64,000 nt of DNA from Thermoanaerobaculum sp. (lineage in GTDB: Bacteria; Acidobacteriota; Thermoanaerobaculia; Multivoradales; UBA5704), in contig JAJKHS010000100.1 of the NCBI GenBank assembly GCA_021154885.1, positions 1 to 64,000 on the forward strand, given 5' to 3'. Position numbers and translations under genes: made by a program. The notes under the pieces were generated by a model. The model had not been told where the DNA came from. It searched no databases and saw nothing but the letters and a program-made list of their open reading frames with translations. Position 1 is the stretch's first letter; the number at the start of each line of letters is the position of its first letter. Shown here one piece after another: positions 35,801 through 43,000 of this stretch.

Positions 35801-37019
35801 TCTCGCGGAGTGGTTGCAGCGCGAGGAGGTCACCGTCGCCCATCTGACTCCGGCCATGGGGCAGGTGATCGCCCAGGCCCGGCCGGGGACCGTGCTGCCA
35901 GCCCTGCGCCATGCCTTCCTGGTCGGCGACGTGCTGACTCGCCGCGACGCGGCGCGGTTGCAGCGGCTGGCCCCGCGGCTGACCTGCGTCAACTTCTTCG
36001 GCTCCACCGAGACGCAGCGCGCCGTGGGCTTCTACGTCATTCCCGACGTGCCGGCGGCGGACGCCGCCGGGGAGGCGAGCCAGGAGGTGCTGCCCCTCGG
36101 GCGCGGCATGCAGGACGTCCAGCTCCTGGTGCTGAGCGCCGGCGACCAGCTCGCAGGCATCAGCGAGGTCGGCGAGGTGTGCGTGCGCAGCCCGCACCTG
36201 GCGCGCGGCTATCTCGGCGACCCCGAGCTGACGGCGCGCAAGTTCGTCCTCAACCCCTTCACCGGCGCCCCCGGCGACCGCCTCTACCGCACCGGCGACC
36301 TCGGCCGCTACCTGGCGGACGGCAACGTCGGCTTCCTCGGCCGTGCCGACCAGCAGGTCAAGATCCGGGGTTTCCGGATCGAGCTCGGAGAGATCCAGGC
36401 GATCCTCGGGCGCCACCCCGGCGTTCGCGAGGCGGTGGTGATGCCGTGGCAGGACGGAGCGGCGGAGAAGCGGCTGGCAGCCTACGTGGTGCCGAACGAC
36501 GGCATGACGCTGGACACCGGCGAGCTGCGACGCTTCCTCCAGGACCGCCTGGCGGCCTACATGGTGCCGTCGGTCTTCCTGGTCCTCGAGCGTCTGCCCT
36601 TGACGCCCAACGGCAAGCTGGACCGCCGCTCCCTGCCCGATCCCCGCACGGCGCGGCGCGGCGAGCAGGAGTACGTCCAGCCGCGGACCCGGTTGGAGAT
36701 CACCATCGCCGAGATCTGGCGGGAGGTTTTGCAGGTGGACAAGGTCAGCGCCTTCGACAACTTCTTCGATCTCGGCGGGCATTCGCTGTCGCTGCTGCAG
36801 GCGCACAGCGAGCTCAGGGAGCGGCTGGGCCGGGAGATCGCCGTGGTCGACCTCTTCCGGTACCCCACGGTCAGCGCGCTGGCCAGGGCGTTGACCCAGG
36901 AGCCGCCGGCGCCGGACGACGGCCGCCGCGATGGACGCGACCGCGCCGCCCGCAAGTGGCAGGCGATCGAAGAGCGCAGGAAGGTGGCAAGGATGAGGAA
37001 GGAGACCGGCCGTGGCTGA
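20862..37019 (+). CDS. Five-module NRPS: Ala, Asp, Ala, Ala, LYS2-like unknown
   Basis: This 5385-aa protein contains five C-A-PCP modules of about 1070 residues each and no E, MT or TE domain. Condensation motifs (HHxxxDG) lie near residues 182, 1237, 2309, 3367 and 4420; the third reads HHIVSDA. Carrier LGGHS serines lie near 1040, 2113, 3172, 4228 and 5308. Hand-read codes are DLFNNALTYK (Ala), DLTKIGHVGK (Asp), DLFNSALTYK (Ala), DLFNNALTYK (Ala) and DPRHFVFRAK (LYS2-like, substrate unclear). The protein extends the acyl-Gly-Leu chain by five residues and hands it to the polyketide synthase at the start of the next protein. Its last 40 residues are charged and helical (RDRAARKWQAIEERRKVARM), a likely docking segment. 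The ATG at 20862 follows the small gene by 28 bases with only a weak ribosome site. The stop overlaps the next start by eight bases. Confidence 0.95.
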   Translation: MTAANDTRLVSRLSADQLRSLARQLRDKTGGGGADRLVRQPHAGGRFPLSFAQERLWFLDQLEPGLISYNVAVKVRFRGRLDRGALRESLSRIAGRHEALRTSFRVMDGKPRQEVREAAPVAVPLVDLCGLPPARRGAEADALALSAARTPFDLSAGAAGPLLRATLLRMAREEHRLVLVLHHVVCDGWSAGVLVREFALLYASLAAGGEAALPDLPVQLVDYAEWQRQQSASGAWKESLAYWQDQLAGLPPLALPTDRPRRLLPGWDGARERLDLQPGSTEAVREIGRRGQATPFMVLWSVFSVLLARAAGQDDFGIATPVAGRSRPELQGLIGFFADTLVLRTALGDDPSFGDVLARTRETVSAAFAHQSVPFALLVQELAPDRALGTTPLAQVMFSLEDLPAIPPFAGLTVDLEEIDNRTAKFDLLLALRFGAEGLQGHLEYPTDLFEPATAARLAAQLAQLLAAVGRDAAAPVFDLPLLSAAERHQVVTEWNAVATGPAAGTIPELLSAQAARTPGATAVIQGAERLTYGELHARAGRLAQALRQRGVGPEIRVGVCLERSADLVAALIAVLQAGGAYVPLDPAYPRERLAYILADSGAALVVTREELLARLPADGAPALCLDRAWGDFGTVEETAATPAGGPVALPQSLAYVIYTSGSTGRPKGVGIEHRHAAALLTWARGAFADAEIAGVLAATSVCFDLSVFELFVPLAWGGSVILADTVLDLPALPAAAQVTLVNSVPSAVAELVRGGLPPGVRTVNLAGEALPRPLVDELFAQPSVRRVLNLYGPSEDTTYSTLAAMRREDALPPAIGRPVADTRASVVDAALRPLPIGVPGELALASRSLARGYLGRPELTAERFVPDPLSGVPGERTYRTGDLARWRPDGELEFLGRTDHQVKVRGYRIEMGEIEAALRDVPGVEEAVVAVFETAAGDRRLAGFYVARQGGLAPADLLARLQARLPAHMVPASLVQLAALPRTANGKIDRQALPKPEWGSASAGAAPRTLVEQVLAAIWCDVLGVERVGREDRFFDLGGHSLLATQVVSRVRGALGIELPVRAVFEARDLAALAARIAADLALAGGEPPELALPPLVPQPRPEVVPLSFAQQRLWLLDQLTPGSAAYNIPYAVRAAGRLHVPALARAFAEIVRRHESLRTTFFAAADAEPAQRISPPAPVPLPVVDLRGLGEAGAVAAELAAAEARRPFDLARGPLLRVRLLRLAAEEHLLLLTLHHIVSDGWSLGVLVGEVAALYEAFVQGRPSPLADLPVQYADFALWQRHWLAGGVFERQLAFWRSRLTGVPALDLPADRPRTGAAEPRGGARAVALPADLALAVQAQSRSLGATPFMVLFTAFAALLSRLSGREDLSVAVPVAGRRALETEPLIGFFVNTLVLRTDLSGEPAFRDAVGRVRRVVLEADAHQDLPFERLVEELQPARSLRLPPLAQAMFAFQHLPQTVLSLPDLTLAGREVETEAAKFDLSLSLFESPAGIAGRLGYDAGLFLPATAARLLRQYEVLLTAALTDPERRLANLPLLREAERFQLLVEWNETGEALPAGEPEPVQHRFAARAASTPDAPAVVFEERSLTYAELNRRANQLAHFLLRCGIEPEAPVALLLERSEQVVVGLLGALKAGAPYVPLDPALPGERLGAMLADSGARAVISTAGLVPRLPLHGHGSGVRRIHLDTDAGPIAAESAEEPSVAVTGESLAYVIFTSGSTGRPKGVAVEHRQLAAYVQGVVARFGLAECTSFGLVSTFAADLGHTVLFPALVTGGCLHVIAQGTAADADAFAGYCERHPIDCLKIVPSHLAALLTGSRPGRALPRRRLILGGEASTWDEVDRIRSLAPGCQVCNHYGPTETTVGAVAFAVPEGGAERFSSRLPLGRPLPGARAYLLDAHLQPVPVGVPGELWIGGAGVARGYIGRPDLTAERFFPDAWDGAPGARVYRTGDLVRRLPGGDLEFLGRIDHQVKIRGFRVEPLEVAAVLERHPAVREALVLALDDGAGAPRLVAYVVTAEAVGAEALRAHLAASLPDYMIPAAFVALDALPLTANGKVDRAALPQPALVAPEGPEGKDAAPRTPTEELLAGLWAEVLGRGRVGTRDDFFALGGHSLLATRLVARARQAFGLDLPLRSLFETPTIAGLAARIDDLRRGGERPLPPPIIRRTGGGEAPLSFSQERLWFLDQLEPGSAVYNLPYFARVRGPLSPAALAGALVAVAQRHESLRTRFPAAAGRPVQQTAPEPCIPLPLVDLAALPPAAREAELACLLTAEARRPWDLANGPLVRARLVRLDGAEHVFALAMHHIVSDAWSRGVLTREVAALYAALAQGGPSPLAALPLQYSDFARWQRDWLRGETLEAEIAWWRDRLDGIPPLQLPLDRPRPKARSGRGGALPVPLPAGFRERVEGLARRLGATPFMVLLSVYAAQLHRYIGSGGDGGMVVGAPIANRHRTEIEGLIGCFVNTLALPVRCGGELAFEGLVAQVRETALGAYDHQDLPFEKLVEAVAGGRDLHRPPLASVAFLQQSEPIARLDFSGLTWEPLELHSGTAKLDLTLAFAGAEGDLRAVLEYDRDLFDTATAARMAGHFGRLAAAALESPGAPLPALPLLTAAEIAELEAWNRTGREYPEGFCLHQLFEAQVARTPEAEALVWGGERVTYRELDRRAGRVARELRRLGVGPEVRVGVLLGRTPELVAGLLGILKAGGAYVPLDPAYPAERLAWMAADAGIAAALVEAGADQATAIFPPRVHRLHLPLAPADGAGGDGPEACAAGPGNLAYLIYTSGSTGRPKAVAIEHRSAVVLAQWAREVFTADELAGVLGATSISFDLSVFELFVPLAWGGKVVLAENALALPTLPAAAEVRLVNTVPSAMTELVRLGAVPPGVRTVSLAGEPLPRPLADRLYAGGRVQRVLNLFGPSEDTTYSTWSLVAAGDGRPPAVGRPVAETQAWVLDAHLGRLPVGVPGELYLGGGGLARGYLGRPELTAERFVPDPFVAAPGARLYRTGDLCRLRADGELEYLGRLDHQVKVRGFRIEPGEVEEALLACPGVREAVVMAREDGSGTRSLVAWVAADAPGAPLVRSLRQLLGERLPAHMVPSVFIELPALPRTPNGKVDRRALPAPERDGAVDEAAGALRTPVEEVVAMLWAEVLGGPTPGSRESFFEIGGHSLLATQVVARVRAAFGVELPVRALFESPTVAGLAAVIERAQREEGGLAVPPIARSAAVPAGTAPLSFAQERLWFLDQLAPGDPAYNVAQAIRLEGDLDVPVLARSLAEVVRRHETLRSRFAVQDGGPVSVLAPASPFALPVVDLCGLPAAVREEAAGALARQEARRAFDLARGPLLRATLLRLGDGAFLALFGFHHIAGDGWSMGLLVREVGELYAAFRRGEASPLPDLPLRYADYAAWQRGWLQGEVLEREIAHWRDRLSGAPAVLELPADRPRGLARSSRGAALPFVLDAEESAELARRGRREGATLFMTLLAGLQTLLARYTGETRIPVGVPVAGRSQVETEGLIGLFVNTLVLCGNLDGMPTYRELIHRIRQEALEAWAHQHLPFEKLVGALQPDRNLGGTPLFQVLLVLQNAPLPELALPGLSLQPVEVAREWTKFDLSLLLAERHGEVVGWIEYGTDLFDAVRMERLAGHLRTLYRAAAVEADRPVRDLPLLTAAERWQLLGEWNATGAPVGAQRCLHAMFEEQVARTPGAEALVWGHERLSYADLDRRANRLASWLRRHGVGPEGRVAVLLERTADMVVTLLAVLKAGGAYVPLDPGYPQERLAMMSEDAGFAAVVTQAALTPRLPAAVAGLPVARVDADRAAIDREPGESPKPVAGPGNLAYVIFTSGSTGRPKGVAVEHRSAAAFVHWARGVFSAGELDGVLASTSISFDLSVFEIFVPLSWGGRILLAANALELPALPAAAEVRLVNTVPSAIAELLAADGLPAAVRTVNLAGEALLLPLMERLFAAGVERVYNLYGPSEDTTYSTFARMSPADRRAPAIGRPLAGSQAYLLDAGMQPAPLGVPGELFLGGAGLARGYLGRPDLTAARFVPDPFGPAAGGRLYRTGDLCVCRAGGDLEFLGRTDHQTKVRGFRIEPGEIEAVLLAQPGVHEAVVVAREHPAGGKQLVAYLAPIPAVAVDELRGALGRHLPPHMVPAAFVILPELPRTPNGKVDRRALPAPEHGSAARGFTPPRTAAEEIMAGLWSELLKVPAVGAEAGFFDLGGHSLLAARLVHRIRDVFGVALPLRSVFETPVLADLAVRVEALRWQGGEAPAGRLRRRTGEGPAPLTFAQERLWFLDRFDQGRAALNLPVALELRGPLQFPVLARSLSEVVRRHAVLRTVFVSSGGSGRQRIMAATPVPFPQVDLTALAPARRDAERSRLVAEEALRPFDLEQGPPLRAMLFALDGQAHVLALNLHHIVADGWSISILVREVSALYQAGASGLPSPLPELAVQYADFAEWQRSEQSAALYGRQLAYWRERLAGAPPSIELPTDRPRPAVQTYRGARSTLVLERELADGLAALGRARHATLFMTLLAAWKVLLYRFSGQTDLVIGAPFAGRGSAELETLIGIFLNSLALRTDLSGNPAFGELLESVRETALGAYAHEDVPFEKVLAELRPERDLSRTPVFQVFFNLLSFEVAEIRLPGLEVRPLATPELPSKFDLTVYAAERPEGILLTLVYNADLFDGARMAEALRQYRLLLRRVAADPRARIDEISLLSPDAAAMLPDPRVPLDDAWLGPVHQIFARRAAAAPDRTAILDPRGAVSYGELDRRSNRLARSLCAGGIRVGDVVAVYGHRSAPIVWAILGILKAGAAFVILDPAYPAQRLIELVEVAQPRAWLEMDAAGALAPGLAEHVAARPWCRRLRLTFEPDPAAEWEHVSAQPVAVEVGPDDVAYIAFTSGSTGIPKGVQGRHGPLSHFIPWQQSRFGLDASDRFSMLSGIAHDPLQRDIFTPLQIGATIVIPDPAEIMVSGRLAEWLQREEVTVAHLTPAMGQVIAQARPGTVLPALRHAFLVGDVLTRRDAARLQRLAPRLTCVNFFGSTETQRAVGFYVIPDVPAADAAGEASQEVLPLGRGMQDVQLLVLSAGDQLAGISEVGEVCVRSPHLARGYLGDPELTARKFVLNPFTGAPGDRLYRTGDLGRYLADGNVGFLGRADQQVKIRGFRIELGEIQAILGRHPGVREAVVMPWQDGAAEKRLAAYVVPNDGMTLDTGELRRFLQDRLAAYMVPSVFLVLERLPLTPNGKLDRRSLPDPRTARRGEQEYVQPRTRLEITIAEIWREVLQVDKVSAFDNFFDLGGHSLSLLQAHSELRERLGREIAVVDLFRYPTVSALARALTQEPPAPDDGRRDGRDRAARKWQAIEERRKVARMRKETGRG
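20995..24130 (+). other. NRPS module C-A-PCP, Ala code DLFNNALTYK
   Basis: Pocket strands SVCFDLSVFELF, VTLVNSVPSA, VNLAGEA and NLYGPSEDTTYST give DLFNNALTYK, an alanine code known from cyanobacterial synthetases. Confidence 0.8.
24165..27345 (+). other. NRPS module C-A-PCP, Asp code DLTKIGHVGK
   Basis: This A domain has the variant FAADLGHTVLF in place of FDxSxxE. Counting back from the following TG gives D235, L236, T239. With LKIVPSH, ILGGEA and NHYGPTETTVG the code is DLTKIGHVGK, one conservative change in each of two positions from the classical Asp code DLTKVGHIGK. His at 322 favours Asp over Asn. No hydroxylase or interface domain is fused here. Confidence 0.8.
27380..33690 (+). other. 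Two consecutive NRPS modules C-A-PCP, Ala codes DLFNSALTYK and DLFNNALTYK
   Basis: The two modules (about 27380-30510 and 30560-33690) share pocket strands SISFDLSVFE and VRLVNTVPSA, with SLAGEP versus NLAGEA and LFGPSEDTTYST versus LYGPSEDTTYST. Both predict alanine; the first has Ser for Asn at position 299. Its C domain reads HHIVSDA instead of HHIVSDG. Confidence 0.78.
33720..36900 (+). other. NRPS module C-A-PCP with LYS2-like adenylation domain, code DPRHFVFRAK
   Basis: The A domain carries MLSGIAHDPLQRDIFTPL and NFFGSTETQRAVGFY, the signature of the alpha-aminoadipate reductase (LYS2) adenylation branch rather than of ordinary NRPS domains. The code DPRHFVFRAK resembles LYS2 itself, so aminoadipate is one possibility, but bacterial domains of this type have other substrates and I leave it open. 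The module lies directly upstream of the ketosynthase, so its residue is the one extended by malonate. Confidence 0.75.
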
Positions 37020-40000
37020 TTCGGGCGTCGGGAAAGGAATCGCGATCATCGGTCTCGACGGCCGGTTCCCCGGGGCTCCCAACGCCGAGGAGCTGTGGCG
37101 GAACCTGTGTGCGGGTGTCGAATCGCTCTCCCGGTTTTCGGCCGAGGAGCTGCGCGCGTCGGGCCTCGACGCGGCGCGCCTGCGGGATCCGCGCCTGGTG
37201 CCGGCCCGCGGCGTGCTCGCCGGGGTGGAGGACTTCGACGCCGGCTTTTTCGGCGTGAGCCCCCGCGAGGCGGCGACCACCGACCCGCAGCAGCGCGTCT
37301 TCCTCGAATGCGCCTGGGCGGCGCTGGAGGACGCCGGCTACGACCCGGCGACCTACGGCGGTCTCGTGGGCGTCTACGCCGGCTCCGCGCTCAGCTCCTA
37401 TGCCTGGAACAACCTGCGCTCGAACCCCGAGCTCCTGGCGTCGCTGGGGGCGCTCCAACTCGGCATCCTGAACGGCAAGGACCACCTGCCGACGCGGGTC
37501 TCCTACGCCCTGAACCTCAAGGGGCCGAGCGTCGCGGTGCAGACGGCATGCTCGACCTCGTTGGTGGCCGTTCACCTCGCCTGCCTCGCGCTGCTCAACT
37601 ACGAGTGCGACATGGCTCTGGCGGGCGGCGTCAGCATCGCGGTGCCGCAGAAGGCGGGTTACCTGTTCGAGGAGGGGGGGATCCTGTCGCCGGATGGGCA
37701 CTGCCGCGCCTTCGACGCCGCGGCCCGCGGCACGGTCATGGGCGACGGCGCCGGGATCGTGGTGCTCAAGCGCCTCGACGAGGCGGTGGCGGACGGCGAC
37801 CGCATCCGCGCGGTCATCCTCGGCTCGGCGATCAACAACGACGGCGCGGCGAAGGTGGGCTACACCGCCCCGAGCCTCGACGGCCAGGCGGAGGTCATCG
37901 CGGCGGCCCATGCCGTGGCGGGGATCGACGCCGGGACGATCACCTACGTGGAGGCGCACGGCACGGGCACACCCCTGGGCGACCCGGTGGAGGTCTCGGC
38001 TCTCACCCGCGCCTTCCGCATGAGCACGGACCGCGCCGGCTACTGCGCCATCGGCTCGCTCAAGACCAACATCGGGCACCTCAATACCGCGGCGGGCGTC
38101 GCCGGCCTCATCAAGGCGATCCTCGCTCTGGAGCACGGGGCGATCCCGCCGAGCCTGCACTTCGAACAGCCCAACCCGCGCATTCCCTTCGCAGGCAGCC
38201 CGTTCTTCGTCAACGCCCGGCTGGCCGAGTGGCCGGTCGAGGGCGCGCCGCGCCGGGCCGGTGTCAGCTCCTTCGGCATTGGCGGGACCAACGCCCACGT
38301 CGTCCTGGAAGAGGCACCCGCGCCGGAGCCGTCCGACGCCGGCCGGCCCTGGCATCTGCTGGTCCTCTCGGCCAGGACGGAGTCCGCCCTGGACACGGCG
38401 GCGGCGAGCCTGGCCGGCCATCTCGGCCACCACCCCGGGCTCGATCTCGCGGACGCCGCCTACACTCTGCAGGTCGGCCGCAACCGCATGGAGCACCGCC
38501 AGGTCCTGGTCTGCCGCGACGCCGCGGAGGCGGTGCGCGAGCTGACGGCGGGCGAGGCCTCGCGGGCCGTCCGCCGGCACGAGGAGGCGCGGGAGCGGCC
38601 GGTGGCCTTCCTTTTCCCCGGGCAGGGCGCGCAGTACGCCGGCATGGGGCGGGAGCTCTACGCGTTGGAGCCCGCGTTCAGGGAGCAGGTCGACCTCTGC
38701 GCCTCCCACCTCACGCCGCATCTCGGCTTCGACGTCCGCACGCTCTTCGATCCGGCGGCTGCCGAGCGGTTGCAGGAGACCGCGGTGGCCCAGCCGGCCC
38801 TCTTCGTCGTCGAGTACGCCCTCGCCCGCCTGTGGGCCGAGTGGGGCGTCGAGCCCGAGGTGATGATCGGCCACTCGATCGGCGAGTACGTTGCGGCCTG
38901 CCTGGCCGGGGTGATGAGCCTGCCCGACGCCCTGCGCCTGGTGGCCGCCCGCGGCCGCCTCATGGGGGAGCTGCCCCCGGGCGGCATGACGGCGGTCCAC
39001 CTCCCCGAGGCCGAGGTCCGCGCCATCCTCCCGGCGGGCCTGGAGATCGCCGCGGTCAACGGGCCGGCGCTCGTGGTGGTGGCGGGGTCCCTGGCGGCGG
39101 TGGCCGCCTTCGAGGGCGAGCTCGCGGCGCGCGGCATCGAGCACCGGCGGCTCAAGACCTCCCACGCCTTCCACTCCGCGATGATGGAGCCGATCCTCGA
39201 GCCGTTCGCTCAGGTGGTGGCCGCCATCGCGTTGCACGAGCCGCAGCGGGACTACGTCTCGAACCTGACCGGACGCCTGGCGACCGCCGCCGAGGCCACG
39301 GACCCAGGCTATTGGGTACGCCACCTGCGCCACGAGGTGCGCTTTGCCGACGGGGTCGACGAGCTGCTCCGCGAGCCGGGGCGGGTCTGCCTCGAGATCG
39401 GCCCGGGCCGCGCCCTCACCACCCTCGTCCGGCAGCACCCCGGGGCGCAGTCCGCGGTGGCGATCCCCGCCATGCGCCCCCAGACCCATGCGGGGTCGGA
39501 CCTGGCCTGGGCCCTGGAGGCCCTGGGCCGCGCCTGGCTGGCCGGCGTGCACGTCGACTGGCAGGGCTTCCACCGCCACCACCGGCGGCTGCGGGCGGGG
39601 CTGCCCGGCTATCCCTTCGAGAGGCAGCGGCACTGGATCGAGGCCCGCCCCGACCGCGCGGCCGGTTTCCTGCCAGCCGCTCCGGAAAGGATTGCGGACC
39701 CCGCCGGTTGGTTCCATGCTCGGATCTGGCGGCGGTCGGCGGGCCACGGCTCCACCGCGGCCGAGCCGGGGACATGGCTGCTGTTCGCCGCGCCCCACGG
39801 CCTGGGCGGCGAGATCCGCGGCGAGCTTGCCGCGCGCGGCGCCCGGGTGGTGCTCGCCGACCTCGCGCGGACCGGGGAGGCCCCTTCCCTCCTCGCCGGC
39901 TTGCGCGCCGACGGGATCGCTCCGCGATGTTGCGCCCTGGTGGTGGAGAGCTGTACCCCCGGCCCCGCGGCGGCCGGGGCCCTCGCGGCCCTCCTGTCCT

Positions 40001-43000
40001 CCCTGGCCGGAGACGCCGGCGAAATCCCTGAGCTGGTCCTGGTGACCGAGTGCGCCGAGGACGTGATCGGCGACGAGGCGACGAGCGCGGTCGCGAGCGA
40101 CGCCCTCGCCGCCCTGGCGGCAGAGGCCGCCCGGGTGTCCGGCCTCGCCTGGCGCTGCGTCGACGTCGGCGCCGAGGGCGCGCGGCGGAGCGACCGGCTG
40201 GTGGACGAGCTGCTCGCGCCGGGACCGCTCGCCACGCTGCCGGTGGTGGCCCTCCGCCACGGCCGCCGCTGGCTGCCGGACCACGAGGCGGTCCGCCTGG
40301 AGCGGCGCGAGGGAGCCATCCGCTCCGACGGCCGTTATCTCGTCGTCAGCGGGGGGAGCGGGGCGGTCGAGGCGAGCCTCGCCGTGACCGCCGCCCTCGA
40401 GGGCGCCGGCGCCCGGGTGCTGTCCCTGGCCGCCGATCCCGCCGCCCTGAGCGCCGCTCCTGAGCTCGCCGGCGGGCTGCACGGCGTCGTCGTCACGGAC
40501 TGCGGAGGGACCGCCGCCCGGACCCTCGCAGCGCTGGATGCGGCCCTCGGCGACCGCGTGCTGGACTTCCGGCTCGCCCTCGCCCCATTCGTGACCGCGG
40601 CCCGCGCTCGCCCCTGCTGGCGGATCGCCTCCTGGCAGGTCGCCGCCGAGGCCGGCGATGGCTGGGCGCTGACCCCGGCCGAGGCCGCCGAGGCCTTCGT
40701 GCGCCTGCTCTCCTGGCAGGGGGAGGAGCACCTGGTGGTCTCGCCCCGCGATCCGTCCGGCCCGGCACCGGCCGCCGAGCCCGCCTCCGCCGCGGTGCCG
40801 CAGATGCCGGCGCCCGAGGGCAGGAGCGGCCACGTGGCACCGCGCAACCCGGTCGAGCGCGATCTGGCGGCAATCTGGGAGCACTTCCTGGGCGTCGCGC
40901 CGGTAGGCGTCTTCGACAGCTTCCTCGAGCTCGGCGGCCACTCTCTGCTGGCCACCCGCGTCGCGGCGCGGATGCGCGAGGTCTTCGCGGTGGACGTGCC
41001 GCTCAGCAGCCTCTTCGAGGCCCCGCACCTGGCAGCCCTGGCGGCCGACGTCGCCGCGCGACAGGATGCTCTTCGCGGGCCGGGCGCCGCGGAGCAGGGG
41101 CCGGCGCCGCGCCTCCTCGCCGACCCGGCGGCGCGCCATGAGTCGTTCCCCCTCACCGAGGTGCAGCAGGCCTACTGGATCGGCCGCGGCGCCGCTTTCG
41201 AGCTCGGCAACGTCGCGGCGCACAGCTACCTCGAGGTGGAGGTGCGCAGCCTCGACCTGCCGCGGCTGAACGCGGCGCTCCACCGCCTGATCGACCGCCA
41301 CGAGATGCTGCGGGCGGTGGTGACACCCGACGGGCGGCAGCGCATCCTGGCCGAGGTCCCGGCCTATCAGATCGCAGTGGACGACCTGCGGGGCGTGGCT
41401 CCCGAGGCGGCAGGTGCCACCCTCGCGGAGACGCGCCGCCGCCTGGCGCAGGAGGTGGTGCCCACCGACCGCTGGCCGCTGTTCGCCGTGCGCGCCTCGC
41501 TGCTGGAGGGGGGAGTGACCCGCCTCCACATCCGGCTCGACTACCTGATCGCCGATGCGTGGAGCGCACGGATCCTGGCGCGCGACGCCGGCGCCCTCTA
41601 CGCCGACCCTGGGAGCGCCCTGCCGCCCCTCGACGTCTCATTCCGTGACTACGTGCTGTCGTTGGCCGCGCTGCGCGAGACCGCAGAGCACCGGCGGGCC
41701 CTCGACTACTGGCAGGGACGGCTGGCGGCGCTCCCCCCGGCGCCGGACCTGCCGCTGGCGGTGAGCCCGACGACCCTGGCGCGGCCGCGCTTCGAGCGCC
41801 GGCGCGCCGCCCTGCCGGCCGCTCTGTGGGCGGAGCTCAAGCGGCGCTTCGCGGCGACGGACCTCGCCCCGTCGGCGGCCCTGGCGGCGGTCTTCGCCGA
41901 GATCCTCACCGGCTGGAGCAAGAGCCCGCGCTTCACCATCAACCTGACGTTGTTCAATCGCCTGCCGGTCCATCCGCAGGTGGCGGAGCTGGTGGGCGAC
42001 TTCACCTCTCTCACCCTGCTGGCGGTGGACAACGAGGCGGCCGACGGCTTCCTGGCCCGCGCCCGGCGTCTGCAGCGGCAACTGTGGCGCGACCTCGACC
42101 ATCAGTCGGTCAGCGCCGTGCAAGTGCTGCGCGAGCTCGCCCAGAGCCGCGGCGAGCTGGCACGGGGCGCCATGCCGGTGGTCTTCACCAGCACGTTGAG
42201 CATGAGCGGCGGTCCGGCCGGCGGCGACGCCGCTGCGCCGATCTCCGATCCCGTCGAGGTGGTCTACAGCCTCAACCAGGGGCCGCAGGTCTGGATCGAC
42301 CACCAGGTTTCGGAGCGTGCCGGAGAGCTGGTCTTCAATTGGGACTCGGTGGAGGGCCTCTTCCCGCCCGGGCTGATCGACGCGATGTTCGGCGCCTACC
42401 GTGCCCTCCTGGAGAGCCTGGCGCGGAGCGACGAGGCCTGGGCCGTCGCCCCCCTGCCCCTGCTGCCCGCCGCCCAGCTCGAGCAGCGGGCGGCGGTCAA
42501 CGCCACCGCGGCGCCGCTCACCGGCGATCTCCTGCACACCCTCTTCCGCGAGCAGGCGGCCCGCCGGCCCGAGGCGACGGCGGTGGTCGGCGGCGACCGC
42601 CGGCTGACCTACGGCGAGCTCGCAGCCCGCGCCGGCTGGCTCGGCCGCCGGCTGCGCGAGATGGGCGCACGGCGCAACACGCTGGTGGCGGTGGTGATGG
42701 AGAAGGGGTGGGAGCAGGTGGCCGCGGTGCTCGGCGTGCTCGAGTCCGGCGCCGCCTATCTGCCCCTCGATCCGGCGCTGCCCGCCGAGCGCCTGGGCTA
42801 TCTGCTCGCCCATGGCGAGGTCGGGATCGCTCTCACCCAGTCGTGGCTGGAGGACCGGCTCGACTGGCCGGCTGGGATCGCGCGCCTCGCTGTCGACCGC
42901 GAGCCCGCGCCAGAAGGCGCGGAGCTCCTGGAGATCGTCCAGGAGCCGGGTGACTTGGCCTACGTCATCTACACCTCCGGTTCCACCGGCCTGCCCAAGG

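Noticed and set aside
39690-40790. Functional ketoreductase
   Set aside because: The catalytic Ser-Tyr-Asn segment is not present and the cofactor loop is altered.
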